A stretch of DNA of 64,000 bases. Source: Rhizobacter sp. SG703. Lineage in GTDB: Bacteria; Pseudomonadota; Gammaproteobacteria; Burkholderiales; Burkholderiaceae_C. Made by a program: the position numbers and the translations under genes. Shown in pieces: positions 37,442-45,702 of this stretch. The DNA lies in assembly GCF_012275445.1 (NCBI RefSeq), contig NZ_JAAZQK010000007.1, positions 1 to 64,000 of the forward strand, in the 5' to 3' direction. The notes beneath the pieces are model-generated. The model was not told the DNA's origin, ran no database searches, and was given only the letters and a program-made list of their open reading frames with translations. Position 1 is the first letter of the stretch. Each line of letters starts with the position of its first letter.

Positions 37442-38353
37442 ATGACCCTCTCTGGCCATATCCCGGACCATATCCCGGGCCATATCCCGGGCCCCACCCC
37501 GGGCCGCATTTCCGGCAGCACGCGCGTTTTCCTGATCCTCGGCGACCCGGTGGCGCAGGTGCGCGCGCCGGAGCTGTTCAACCACTTGTTCGCCCGCCAC
37601 GGCGCCGATGCGGTGCTGGTGCCGGCCCAGGTGGCGGCGGGCGATCTCGCCGGCTTCGTGCGCCACGTGCTGAAGGCCCGCAACATCGACGGCCTGTGGC
37701 TCGCGATCCCGCACAAGACCGCGATGGTCGACCTGCTGGACCGCTGCGACCGGCTCGGCCGCAGCGCCGGCGCGGTGAACGCGGTGCGGCGCGATGCCGA
37801 CGGCACGCTCGAAGGCGCGCTGTTCGACGGCGTCGGCTTCACGAAGGCGCTGGCCCACTTCGGCCTGCCGGCGGCGGGCCGCAGCGCGCTGGTGGTCGGC
37901 GTCGGCGGCGGCGGCGTGGCGATCGCGACCTCGCTGGCCGCGGCCGGGGCGTCGCGCATCGCGCTGTTCGACACCGCGCCGGGCCGTGCCGCGGCGATGG
38001 CCGGGCGGCTGGCCGGCGAGTTCGGCGTCGACGTGGTGTCGCTCGCGCGACCGGACCCGGCCGGCTTCGCGCTGGTCGTCAACGCAACGCCGCTCGGTCT
38101 GCGCCCCGACGATCCGCTGCCCTTCGACACCGCGCGGACCGATGCCGGCGCGGTGGTGGTCGATATCCTGATGAAGAACCAGCCGACGCCGCTGCTGCGC
38201 GCCTGCCGCGCCCGCGGCATCGTCGCCCACCCCGGCTTCGAGATGCTGGTGCAGCAGGTGCCCGAGTACCTGTCCTTCTTCGGCTTCGACCGCATCGCGC
38301 AGGCGGTGCAGGACGACGCCTCCGAGCTGCGCGCGCTGTTCGGCGCGCCCTGA
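37442..38353 (+). CDS. shikimate dehydrogenase-like oxidoreductase
   Basis: A 303-aa NAD(P)-dependent dehydrogenase of the AroE superfamily. The N-terminal domain has LILGDPVAQVRAPELFN at about 32-48, where AroE shows a HSxSP motif, so the two substrate-binding serines are missing. The catalytic Lys92 (AIPHKTAM), Asn113 (AVNAV) and Asp129 (LFDGVGF) are kept. The Rossmann loop VVGVGGGGVAIATSL follows. Absence of the serines argues against shikimate biosynthesis and for a catabolic SDH-like function. The first about 22 residues (HIPDHIPGHIPG...) are encoded by a 12-bp tandem repeat, so the N-terminus is an expansion. It precedes the Liv-type transporter by 30 bases. Confidence 0.87.
   Translation: MTLSGHIPDHIPGHIPGPTPGRISGSTRVFLILGDPVAQVRAPELFNHLFARHGADAVLVPAQVAAGDLAGFVRHVLKARNIDGLWLAIPHKTAMVDLLDRCDRLGRSAGAVNAVRRDADGTLEGALFDGVGFTKALAHFGLPAAGRSALVVGVGGGGVAIATSLAAAGASRIALFDTAPGRAAAMAGRLAGEFGVDVVSLARPDPAGFALVVNATPLGLRPDDPLPFDTARTDAGAVVVDILMKNQPTPLLRACRARGIVAHPGFEMLVQQVPEYLSFFGFDRIAQAVQDDASELRALFGAP
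37454..37513 (+). repeat. 12-bp tandem repeat at the 5' end of the SDH-like gene
   Basis: GGCCATATCCCG and close variants occur head-to-tail: three good copies (37454-37489), then two increasingly diverged ones. Because the unit is 12 bp, copy changes stay in frame and add or remove HIPG units at the protein N-terminus. Confidence 0.75.
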
Positions 38354-38383
38354 TGCCCCCATTCGAAAACCAGGAGACAAGCC

Positions 38384-39529
38384 ATGAAACCGTCCACCCG
38401 CCGCGTGCTGTTCGCCGCGATCCTCGGCACGGCCGCCTTCGCCGCGCACGCCCAGCAGACCGTCAGGCTGGCGGTGATCCAGGAGCTGTCCGGCACCGGC
38501 GCAACCGCCGGCACGAACGCGAAGAACGGCATCGAGCTCGCGGTGAAGGAGATCAACGCGGCCGGCGGCATCCTCGGGCGCAAGCTCGAGACGCTGGTCA
38601 ACGACACCCAATCGAACCCCGGCATCGCGAAGGGCCTGGCCACCAAGGCGGTCGACGACGAGGTGTTCGCGGTGTTCGGCCCGACCTTCTCCGGCTCGGT
38701 GCTGGTCAGCATGGCCGAGACGCGGCGCGCCGAGGTGCCCAACTTCACCGGCGGCGAGGCCAGCTCGATCACGCAGCAGGGCAACCCGTACATCTTCCGC
38801 ACCAGCTTCACGCAGGCCTCGTCGATGCCGAAGGTCGCGCGCTACATCGCGACCACGCTGAAGGCGAAGACGGTGGCGGTGATGTTCGTCAACAACGACT
38901 TCGGCAAGGGCGGGCGCGACGCCTTCGTCAAGTCGGCGGAGGCCGCCGGGCTGAAGGTGGCAGCCGACATCTCCACCGAATCGGGCCAGGTCGATTTCGC
39001 GGCGCCGGTGCTGCGCGCGAAGCAGAGCAACGCCGACCTGCTGTTCGTCTACACGAACGAGGAGGAATCGGCGCGCGCGCTGCGCGAACTGCGCAAGCAG
39101 GGCTGGAGCAAGCCGGTGATCGGCGAGACCACGCTGACCGGCCAGAAGGTGATCGACCTGGCCGGCGAGGCGGCGAACGGCGCGATCGCGCACGTCGGCC
39201 TGACGGTGGACGCGCCGACGCCGGCGATGCGCTCGTTCCGCGCGAAGTTCGAGAAGGAATACAAGTACGTCTCGGACCACAACGGCATCAAGGGCTACAC
39301 CAGCGTCTACATGCTGAAGGCCGCGATCGAGAAGGTCGGCAGGTTCGACCGCGTCGCGGTCGCGAAGGCGCTGCACGGGCTGAGCATCGCGGTGGCGAAG
39401 GAGCCGGGCGTGCTGATGGACGTCAGCATCGATGCCAACGGCGACCTCGACCGCGAGAGCTTCATCGTCGAGGTGAAGAACGGCAAGCAGGAGGTCAGGG
39501 AGACCTTGCCTGCGTTGGGGAAGAAGTGA
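38384..39529 (+). CDS. Liv-type ABC transporter periplasmic binding protein
   Basis: A 381-aa exported receptor with a Sec signal (cleavage after FAAHA). Peripla_BP_6 fold: VRLAVIQELSGTGATAGTNAKNGIELAVKEINAAGGI is the hallmark start, followed by NDTQSNPGIAKGLATK, VFGPTFSGSVL and AVMFVNNDFGKGGRDAF. It binds an amino acid or, given the IclR and SDH-like context, an aromatic or hydroaromatic acid. A strong AGGAGA ribosome site lies 7 bases before the ATG. The first of five contiguous transporter genes; a hairpin directly before the next gene may keep receptor levels higher than permease levels. Confidence 0.93.
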   Translation: MKPSTRRVLFAAILGTAAFAAHAQQTVRLAVIQELSGTGATAGTNAKNGIELAVKEINAAGGILGRKLETLVNDTQSNPGIAKGLATKAVDDEVFAVFGPTFSGSVLVSMAETRRAEVPNFTGGEASSITQQGNPYIFRTSFTQASSMPKVARYIATTLKAKTVAVMFVNNDFGKGGRDAFVKSAEAAGLKVAADISTESGQVDFAAPVLRAKQSNADLLFVYTNEEESARALRELRKQGWSKPVIGETTLTGQKVIDLAGEAANGAIAHVGLTVDAPTPAMRSFRAKFEKEYKYVSDHNGIKGYTSVYMLKAAIEKVGRFDRVAVAKALHGLSIAVAKEPGVLMDVSIDANGDLDRESFIVEVKNGKQEVRETLPALGKK

Positions 39530-39540
39530 CGCACGGATCC

Positions 39541-39555
39541 CGGATCGTCGATCCG
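39541..39555 (+). promoter_or_regulatory. hairpin in the receptor-permease spacer
   Basis: CGGATC-GTC-GATCCG is a perfect 6-bp stem with a 3-base loop in the 28-base spacer after the receptor gene and 2 bases before the LivH-type start codon. It could block upstream exonucleases or mask the permease start, producing more receptor than permease. Confidence 0.45.
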
Positions 39556-39557
39556 TC

Positions 39558-40433
39558 ATGACCGATGTCCTGCAACTCGTGCTGTCGGGCATGGCGACCG
39601 GCAGCATCTACGCGCTGGCCGCGCTCGGCTTCACGCTGCTGTGGCAGGCCTGCGGCACCATCAACTTCGCGCAGGGCGAGTTCGTGATGCTGCCGGCCTT
39701 CGCGATGCTGGGCTTCATGGGCCTGGGCCTGCCGCTGTGGGCCGGCTTCGTGCTGACCTGCGTGCTCGCGGTGGGCGTGCTCGGCTGGGCTTTCAAGCGC
39801 GGCGTCGCCGACCCGCTGCTGCGCTTCGGGCTGATGCCGGTGGTGGTCGCGACCATCGGCCTGGCGATCGCGATGCGCAACGGCGTGCGTGCCGGCTTCA
39901 CCGCCGAGGCGCACCCGTTTCCGAGCCTGTTCGCCGACACGCTGTTCCACGTCGGCGGTGTCACGGTGACACTGGTCGACCTGGGCACGCTCGCGATGGC
40001 ACTGGTGCTGGTGCTCGGCACCCAGGCCTTTCTTGCGAAGACGGTGACCGGCCGCGCGATGCAGGCGGTGGCCCAGAACAGCGAGAGCGCCACCGTGCTC
40101 GGCATCGACGTGCCGCGCATGGTGTTCTACACCTTCGCGATCAATGCGCTGCTGGCCTGCGCCGCGGCGCTGCTGATCACGCCGACCTACCTCGCCAAGT
40201 TCGACATGGGCGAGCCGCTGGGCACCAAGGCCTTCTTCGCGGCGATCATCGGCGGCTTCAACAACTCGCGCGGCGCGCTGCTCGGCGGCCTGATCGTCGG
40301 CGTGGCGGAGAACCTCGCGTCGGCGTATGTCTCGGCCGCCTACAAGGATGCGGTCGCGCTGGTGGTGTTCATGGGGGTGATCCTGTTCAAGCCGCAGGGG
40401 CTGCTGGGCCGCCGCGAGGAGCGCAAGGTATGA
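39558..40433 (+). CDS. Liv-type ABC permease, LivH subunit
   Basis: A 291-aa inner-membrane permease with about eight helices. Family signs are LVLSGMATGSIYALAALGFTLLW, NFAQGEFVMLPAF (the conserved G-E-F after N-F-A-Q-G) and a cytoplasmic EAA-like loop around GRAMQAVAQNSESATVLGIDV. The usual GGFNNSRGALLGGLIVGVAENLA block is near the end. The stop overlaps the LivM start in ATGA, indicating coupling. Together with LivM it forms the transmembrane channel for the ligand delivered by the receptor. Confidence 0.94.
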   Translation: MTDVLQLVLSGMATGSIYALAALGFTLLWQACGTINFAQGEFVMLPAFAMLGFMGLGLPLWAGFVLTCVLAVGVLGWAFKRGVADPLLRFGLMPVVVATIGLAIAMRNGVRAGFTAEAHPFPSLFADTLFHVGGVTVTLVDLGTLAMALVLVLGTQAFLAKTVTGRAMQAVAQNSESATVLGIDVPRMVFYTFAINALLACAAALLITPTYLAKFDMGEPLGTKAFFAAIIGGFNNSRGALLGGLIVGVAENLASAYVSAAYKDAVALVVFMGVILFKPQGLLGRREERKV

Positions 40434-41428
40434 GCCCGAGCAAGGCGTTCGTGCCGCGGCTGGCGGGCCTGCTCGGCCTTGCACTGCTGGTCGCGCTGCC
40501 GCCGTTCCTGAAGAGCTACGGGCTGTACCTGCTGAGCTACTGGCTGGTGTTCGTGATCGCCACGATGGGGCTGAACCTGACCGTCGGCTACGCGGGGCAG
40601 AAGTCGCTCGGCCACGCAGCCTTCTTCGGCATCGGCGCGTACACGCTGGCGATCGTGATGAAGGCCGGCTTCAGCTTCTGGTTCGGCCTGCCGCTCGCGA
40701 TGGCGGGCTGCTTCGCGGTCGGGCTCGCGCTCGGCTTCCCGGCGCTGCGGGTGCAGGCCATCTACCTGGCGTTCGCGACGCTCGGCTTCAACACCGCGGT
40801 GTGGCTGGCGATGCGCAACGAGGAAGGGCTGACCGGCGGCACCTTCGGCATCAACAACATCGCGCGGCCGTCGTTGTTCGGCTTGTCGCTGGAGCGCAGC
40901 CTGCCGTATTGCTACTTCATCCTCGGCTGCACCGTGGTGCTCGGCGCGCTGCTGTGGAAGCTGCTGCGCTCGCCGTGGGGCAAGGCCTTCACCGCGCTGC
41001 GCGACAACCCGATCCGTGCCGAAAGCCTGGGCGTGCACGTCCAGGCCTACACGCTGCTGTCGTTCGCGATCGGTGCGGCGTATGCCGGCGCGGCCGGGGC
41101 GCTGTTCGCGTCGCTGGTGCAGTTCATCGAGCCGGCGCCGTTCACCGTGGGCGCGTCGATCATGATGTACCTGATGGTGGTGGTGGGCGGTTCCGGCCGT
41201 TTCTCCGGCCCGGTGGTCGGCTCGGCGGTCGGCGTGCTGCTGCCCGAGTGGCTGCGCTTTGCACAGGGCTGGTACCTGTTCGTGTTCGGCAGCGCGGTGG
41301 TGCTGCTGATGCTGTGGCTGCCCGACGGGCTGCTGAGCCTCCCCGACCGGCTGCGGGCGCGGCGCCGGGCGCGCGAGGCGTCGGCCGCGCGCGCGGCCGC
41401 GGCGACCTCGATCGGAGCGCAGCCATGA
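40430..41428 (+). CDS. Liv-type ABC permease, LivM subunit
   Basis: A 332-aa inner-membrane permease with about nine helices. Characteristic are MGLNLTVGYAGQKSLGHAAFFGIGAYT, GLTGGTFGINNIARP and the coupling loop SPWGKAFTALRDNPIRAESLG. GGSGRFSGPVVGSAVGVLLPE follows. A C-terminal cytoplasmic Arg/Ala-rich tail (about 305-332) is slightly longer than usual. Both ends share 4-base ATGA overlaps with the flanking LivH and LivG genes. Confidence 0.94.
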   Translation: MSPSKAFVPRLAGLLGLALLVALPPFLKSYGLYLLSYWLVFVIATMGLNLTVGYAGQKSLGHAAFFGIGAYTLAIVMKAGFSFWFGLPLAMAGCFAVGLALGFPALRVQAIYLAFATLGFNTAVWLAMRNEEGLTGGTFGINNIARPSLFGLSLERSLPYCYFILGCTVVLGALLWKLLRSPWGKAFTALRDNPIRAESLGVHVQAYTLLSFAIGAAYAGAAGALFASLVQFIEPAPFTVGASIMMYLMVVVGGSGRFSGPVVGSAVGVLLPEWLRFAQGWYLFVFGSAVVLLMLWLPDGLLSLPDRLRARRRAREASAARAAAATSIGAQP

Positions 41429-42171
41429 GCGCGCCGCTGCTGAAGGTCACCGGGCTGCGCAAGTCGTATGGCGCGATCGCCGCGGTGGCCGGCGTGTCGT
41501 TCGAGGTGATGCCGGGCGAGATCTTCGGCGTGATCGGGCCGAATGGATCGGGCAAGACGACGATGTTCAACAGCGTGCTCGGGCAGATCCGGCCGGACGG
41601 CGGGCGGGTCGAGCTGAAGGGCCGGGACATCACCGGCCTGTCGCCGCTGCAGCTGAGCCGGCGCGGCGTCGGACGCACGTTCCAGACGCTGCAGGTGTTC
41701 GGCAGGATGAGCGTGCGCGACAACCTGCTGGTGGCCGCGCAGGAGCACCACGGCAGCATGGCGGGCCGGCTGTTCGCGCCGGCCGATTCCGGGCTCGGTG
41801 CGCAGGCCGATGCGTTGATCGAGAAATTCCGCCTCGGCCCCGTGGCGCAGCAATTGGCCGGCGAACTGAGCTATGGCCAGCAGAAGCTGGTCGACATCGC
41901 GATGGCTTTCATGAGCGAGCCCGACCTGGTGCTGCTCGACGAGCCGTGCGCCGGCGTCAACCCGAGCCTGGTCGGCGGCATCGGCGTGCTGCTGAAGGCG
42001 CTGAACCGCGAGCGGGGCGGCAGCTTCATCGTGATCGAGCACAACATGGATTTCGTGATGGACCTGTGCCACCGGATCCTGGTGATGGTCGAGGGGACGG
42101 TGATGGCGGTGGGCACGCCGGCGGAGATCCGGGGGAATCGGGAGGTGCTGGATGCGTACCTCGGCAACTGA
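41425..42171 (+). CDS. Liv-type ABC ATP-binding protein, LivG subunit
   Basis: A 248-aa cytoplasmic ATPase. Walker A is GPNGSGKTTMF, the Q-loop sits at TFQTLQVFG, the signature is LSYGQQKLVDIA, Walker B is LVLLDEPCAGVNP and the switch His is in VIEHNMDFVM. The C-terminal GTPAEIRGNREVLDAYLG is typical for BCA_ABC_TP_C domains. It overlaps LivM by 4 bases and is 39 bases before the second ATPase gene. LivG and LivF form a heterodimeric motor. Confidence 0.95.
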   Translation: MSAPLLKVTGLRKSYGAIAAVAGVSFEVMPGEIFGVIGPNGSGKTTMFNSVLGQIRPDGGRVELKGRDITGLSPLQLSRRGVGRTFQTLQVFGRMSVRDNLLVAAQEHHGSMAGRLFAPADSGLGAQADALIEKFRLGPVAQQLAGELSYGQQKLVDIAMAFMSEPDLVLLDEPCAGVNPSLVGGIGVLLKALNRERGGSFIVIEHNMDFVMDLCHRILVMVEGTVMAVGTPAEIRGNREVLDAYLGN

Positions 42172-42210
42172 GTCGCTGGTCAGATTCGAGCGGCAAACGG
42201 AAGCGACGGC

Positions 42211-42960
42211 ATGACGGACACGGCGATCGAGTTCGAGGACGTCGTCGCCGGCTATGGCGAGTTCATGATCCTCAACCAGCTCAGCCTGCAGGCCGGGCGC
42301 GGCAGGATCACGCTGCTGCTCGGCCCGAATGGCGCCGGCAAGTCGACCGTGCTGAAGGCGCTGTTCGGCCTGCTGAAGCCGCGCCAGGGCCGCATCCGGC
42401 TCGACGGTGTGGACATCACCGGCACCACGCCGAAAGACCTGCTGTGCAGGCACGGCGTCGCCTTCGTGCCGCAGGGGCGCAACCTGTTCGGCCAGCTGAC
42501 CGTGTGGCAGAACCTGGAGCTCGGCGGCATCACGCTCGGCATGAAGGCCACGCATGCGCGCATTCCCGAGGTGCTGGCGCGCTTTCCGCGCGTGCAGGCG
42601 CGCATCGGCAGCCAGGCGTCGGCGCTGTCGGGCGGCGAGCAGAAGCAGCTGGAGATCGCCCGCGCGATGCTGCTGCGGCCGCGCGTGCTGCTGATCGACG
42701 AACCGTCGATCGGGCTGTCTCCGATCGTCGTGGCCGATGTGTTCAAGCTGCTGCGCGAACTGGCGCTGCAGGGCACCACGGTGCTGATGGTCGAGCAGAA
42801 CGTGAAGAGCGCGCTGAAGGTGGCCGACGAGGCGATCGCGCTCGAATCGGGCCGCCTCGTGCTGCACCGCCCGGCCGGCGAGTTGCTGGCCGATCCGCAC
42901 ATCGAGCGGCTGTTTCTTGGCGGTGCACAGGCGATCGATGTGCCCGCTGCCGCGGCCTGA
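42211..42960 (+). CDS. Liv-type ABC ATP-binding protein, LivF subunit
   Basis: A 249-aa ATPase, last gene of the transporter operon. Walker A GPNGAGKSTVL, signature LSGGEQKQLEIARAM, Walker B VLLIDEPSIGLSP and switch MVEQNVKSALKVA are all intact. The phrase GVAFVPQGRNLFGQLTVWQNLE is characteristic for LivF. The 39-base gap after LivG is the only spacer inside the ATPase pair. I see no clear terminator downstream before the tRNA gene. Confidence 0.94.
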   Translation: MTDTAIEFEDVVAGYGEFMILNQLSLQAGRGRITLLLGPNGAGKSTVLKALFGLLKPRQGRIRLDGVDITGTTPKDLLCRHGVAFVPQGRNLFGQLTVWQNLELGGITLGMKATHARIPEVLARFPRVQARIGSQASALSGGEQKQLEIARAMLLRPRVLLIDEPSIGLSPIVVADVFKLLRELALQGTTVLMVEQNVKSALKVADEAIALESGRLVLHRPAGELLADPHIERLFLGGAQAIDVPAAAA

Positions 42961-43163
42961 CTCACGGCATGACCGCCACGAAGATCACGGCGACGAACCA
43001 CTTGAATGAACATCCGGATCGCTTGACCTCGCCGGGAAGGGAGTCAGGAGATCACTGCATTTTCGACCTGCAAAGTGGGCGTGGCGGAGCACCGCCGTCC
43101 CCGCTCTGCAGGTACGAAGCACTGCCGCCCAGCCCGCGTGACGCCCGCTAGAATCCGCAGCCC

Positions 43164-43238
43164 CTCGCCGTAGTTCAATGGATAGAACGGCCGCCTCCTA
43201 AGCGGCAAATACAGGTTCGATTCCTGTCGGCGGGACCA
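43164..43238 (+). tRNA. tRNA-Arg(CCT)
   Basis: A complete 75-base cloverleaf. Acceptor stem CTCGCCG/CGGCGGG includes one T-G pair. D-arm GTTC...GAAC, anticodon stem GCCGC/GCGGC with loop CTCCTAA giving anticodon CCT (43197-43199), T-arm ACAGG-TTCGATT-CCTGT, discriminator A and an encoded CCA end. C1-G72 at the acceptor start is uncommon. It decodes AGG, a rare codon in a genome of this G+C content. Confidence 0.95.
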
Positions 43239-43314
43239 GTGCACAGTCCAGTCGACGGGCCTCCACAAAAGCCGGGGCGATTGGCGTCCCCCACGGGCTC
43301 GTTGCCCAGTTCGG

Positions 43315-43755
43315 TCACTCGGAGTCCGAGCTCGGCTCGGCATCCGATGAATCTGGCTCCGCTCGTGCCAATGCAGCGGCAATCCAGCCCCGTGCCGTAT
43401 CAATGGAAATTGCCGTATTGGGATGGGTGAACTCGACGTCGTAGTTCCCGCCGACGTGATCCGTCTGGTTCACCGTGACGGTATAGGCCGCTGGACACCC
43501 CCATCGCAGGATGAGCGTCCGAAGCGCGTAGGCACTGCCGTCGAAGCGAACATTCCGGACGTTGCGCTTCCGGACCATCTGCACGACCTCCGCCCGTTGC
43601 ACCGTTGTGCCGAATGCGGATTCGATCTGCTCGCGCTGGGCAATCATCCGCGGGCTGTGATCCAGCGGCGAATGCGGCGCCTCGGCGCGTGTTCGCCGCT
43701 GCACGTCGAGCCGCCGCTGGACGCGGTCAGGTGCGGGATCCAAGGGGTGTTTCAT
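43315..43755 (-). CDS. hypothetical protein, 146 aa, relaxed codon bias
   Basis: Not recognised. The first about 45 residues are Arg/Pro-rich, the middle (about 48-130) looks like a compact alpha/beta domain (RNVRNVRFDGSAYALRTLIL, YTVTVNQTDHVGGNYDVEFT), and the tail is Ser/Asp/Glu-rich (SSDAEPSSDSE). No signal peptide or membrane segment. Third codon positions use A and T far more than in the surrounding genes, a sign of recent acquisition or weak expression. It lies 77 bases behind the tRNA-Arg gene on the opposite strand and upstream of the VirK-like gene. Confidence 0.55.
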   Translation of the reverse strand: MKHPLDPAPDRVQRRLDVQRRTRAEAPHSPLDHSPRMIAQREQIESAFGTTVQRAEVVQMVRKRNVRNVRFDGSAYALRTLILRWGCPAAYTVTVNQTDHVGGNYDVEFTHPNTAISIDTARGWIAAALARAEPDSSDAEPSSDSE

Positions 43756-43902
43756 CGACTTGTCGCAGGTTGATGTGCCGGCGAATCTAGAAGCCCTCGC
43801 ACCCCGACGCCATCAGCTCCAGGCTGAAACCCGTTGGCATGAAGTCTGAGCCAGGCTCGCAAGCCGCCCGGCGCACCACCGCTGATTCGCTTGTAGGATA
43901 AA

Positions 43903-43932
43903 TTGCGAACGAAGTTTGCCGCATGGTAAAGT
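43903..43932 (+). promoter_or_regulatory. candidate promoter of the VirK-like gene
   Basis: TTGCGA (43903-43908) and TAAAGT (43927-43932) with an 18-base spacer lie in an A/T-rich stretch 55-84 bases before the ATG. The match is moderate. Confidence 0.35.
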
Positions 43933-43986
43933 TTTGTGAACACAATCCGATCGCGATGCGACGGCAAGGCCTGAGGAGACCTGAAG

Positions 43987-44952
43987 ATGTTCGCGAACGC
44001 CGCGCCTGGGACGTGGAGAGGGAGTTCGCTGTTCTCGCGAATCGACGATGGTGCCGGCGGGCGCTGGGCCACCGTCCGCAGGGCACTGAAGTTCTATGCC
44101 AGGCTCGCCCTGCGCCGGTCCAGTGTCGACAGCTGCATCCGTTATTTCCATGCGCTGTCGGCCGAGACCGCCCAGCAGTACCCCATCGAGCTCCATCTGA
44201 GGCCCCTTCGGCCCTACCTGTGCGCCAACCTGCCCGTGCGCAGACGGGTCGATTGCGTGGTGTGGCACTTCAACTGGCTGCACAACCATTTGCCGCCGGC
44301 GTTCTTGCGCGGCGCCCCGATCCTGCTGCCGCTGCCCGAGCCGGAGTTTCCCGGCGTCAGCCTGGTGCTGCGCCACTCCGCGTCGCAGAGCCGGGAGGGC
44401 GAGCTCAGCCTCGACCTGATGTTCACCGGACGTCGCGTCATGTCGGCGAATTTCAGCATCGTCAGCGGGTTTGTCGAAGAAGGCCTCCGACCCGGGCAGA
44501 GCGCCATGCTCGTCGGCGGCTTCCAGGGGGTTCGAGGAACCGAGCACGAGGTGCGCGAGATCGGTGCGGCGATGCAGAAGCTCAGGCCCGGCGCGCTGCT
44601 GATCTGCGCACTGCAAGGCCTGTGCGCCGGATGGGGGCTGCCGGCCCCGCTGACGGTATCGAGCAAAGGGCACGTGACGGCCCGCTATGGCCGGGCATGC
44701 AAGATCCAGCTCGACTACGACGAGGTCTGGCGCGATGCCGGTGCGAGCCGCCTCAGCGAGCGATGCTGGCGACTGCCGGCCGTCCCGCAGATCAGGCCCG
44801 AGCACGAGGTCGCGTCGAAGCACAGGGCACAGCACCGCCGACGAAGCGCGTTGAAGCAGCGCCTGTTCGAGCTGGTGCACGCCGCCGGACAAGAGGCACT
44901 CGTTCGCCCCAGCGCGCCGGCGACCGATGTCGACAGCGCCGGGCGGCGTTGA
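43987..44952 (+). CDS. VirK/YbjX-like DUF535 protein
   Basis: A 321-aa protein that resembles the DUF535 family (Salmonella/Shigella VirK, E. coli YbjX), linked in enterobacteria to resistance to antimicrobial peptides and outer-membrane changes. The recognisable core is GFVEEGLRPGQSAMLVGGFQGV, then EIGAAMQKLRPGALLICALQG and a YDEVWRDAGA block. No signal peptide is seen. GAGGAG lies 12-15 bases before the ATG. The C-terminal 50 residues are basic and poorly structured. It sits in the accessory segment behind tRNA-Arg with the 146-aa unknown gene in opposite orientation. Confidence 0.72.
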   Translation: MFANAAPGTWRGSSLFSRIDDGAGGRWATVRRALKFYARLALRRSSVDSCIRYFHALSAETAQQYPIELHLRPLRPYLCANLPVRRRVDCVVWHFNWLHNHLPPAFLRGAPILLPLPEPEFPGVSLVLRHSASQSREGELSLDLMFTGRRVMSANFSIVSGFVEEGLRPGQSAMLVGGFQGVRGTEHEVREIGAAMQKLRPGALLICALQGLCAGWGLPAPLTVSSKGHVTARYGRACKIQLDYDEVWRDAGASRLSERCWRLPAVPQIRPEHEVASKHRAQHRRRSALKQRLFELVHAAGQEALVRPSAPATDVDSAGRR

Positions 44953-45015
44953 GTGACCTTCGCGTCGTAGCGGCCCTCGCCGCCATCGGTCGGGGGCGCG
45001 ATGACGTCGCCGATC

Positions 45016-45630
45016 TCAGGCCCCGATCTGCCCGTAGGTCGGCTTCCCGCTGCGCTCGAGCCGGTGGTAGGTCGCTCCCTTGCTGCTGGTCGCCGACTCG
45101 ACCTGCCTGAACGCCGCCGGCACCGTGCCGCTGCCGAAGAGCCGTTTGCCCGAGCCCAGCACCAATGGGAAGATGAACAGCCGGTACTCGTCGATCAGGT
45201 CGTTCTTCAGCAGCGTCTGCATCAGGTCGGTGCTGCCCCAGGTCTGCACGGTCTGCCCGGGCTGCTCGCGCAGCTTCCGCAGCTCGGCGACCACGTCGCC
45301 CCGGACCAGGCGGGCGTTGTTCCAGCCGACACGGTCGAGGCTGCGCGACACCACGTGCTTCGGTCGCGAATTGAGCGCGGCCGCGATCGGGTTGCCCGGA
45401 TCGGTGATCTTGGGCCAATAGTTGGAGAAGATGTCGTAGGTCTTGCGGCCGAGCAGAAAGCCGTCGGCGTCCGAGAACCCCTCGGCGATCAGCCGCCCCA
45501 TCACGTCGTCGGTGTAGGGGCCCTGCCAGCCGCCGTGCTCGAAGCCCCCCTCGCGGTCCTCGTCGGGGCCGCCGGGAGCCTGCATGACACCGTCCAGCGT
45601 CAGAAATGCGTTCACGATGATCTTGGGCAT
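45016..45630 (-). CDS. dihydrofolate reductase / RibD C-terminal domain family protein
   Basis: A 204-aa cytoplasmic protein with a DHFR-like NADPH-binding fold (RibD C-terminal family). Typical parts are KIIVNAFLTLDGVMQAPGGPDED, GFLLGRKTYDIFSNYWP, KHVVSRSL and the late TWGSTDLMQTLLKNDLIDEYRLFIFPLVLGSGKRLF. These stand-alone proteins are widespread but mostly uncharacterised. The start MPKIIVNAFL (45630) has AAGGACA 9 bases upstream; a longer in-frame reading adds an atypical leader. It lies 72 bases downstream of an ECF sigma gene on the same strand, so it may belong to that sigma factor's operon. Confidence 0.9.
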   Translation of the reverse strand: MPKIIVNAFLTLDGVMQAPGGPDEDREGGFEHGGWQGPYTDDVMGRLIAEGFSDADGFLLGRKTYDIFSNYWPKITDPGNPIAAALNSRPKHVVSRSLDRVGWNNARLVRGDVVAELRKLREQPGQTVQTWGSTDLMQTLLKNDLIDEYRLFIFPLVLGSGKRLFGSGTVPAAFRQVESATSSKGATYHRLERSGKPTYGQIGA

Positions 45631-45702
45631 GAGTGTGTCCTTTGAATGTGTGCTGCCATCAATACGACGAACCACACCGACCCGGATCGACACGACCTGC
45701 CA

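Noticed and set aside
43164-45015. Integrated element with tRNA-Arg as attachment site
   Set aside because: No integrase gene and no second copy of the tRNA 3' end could be found downstream, so I report only an accessory-looking segment.
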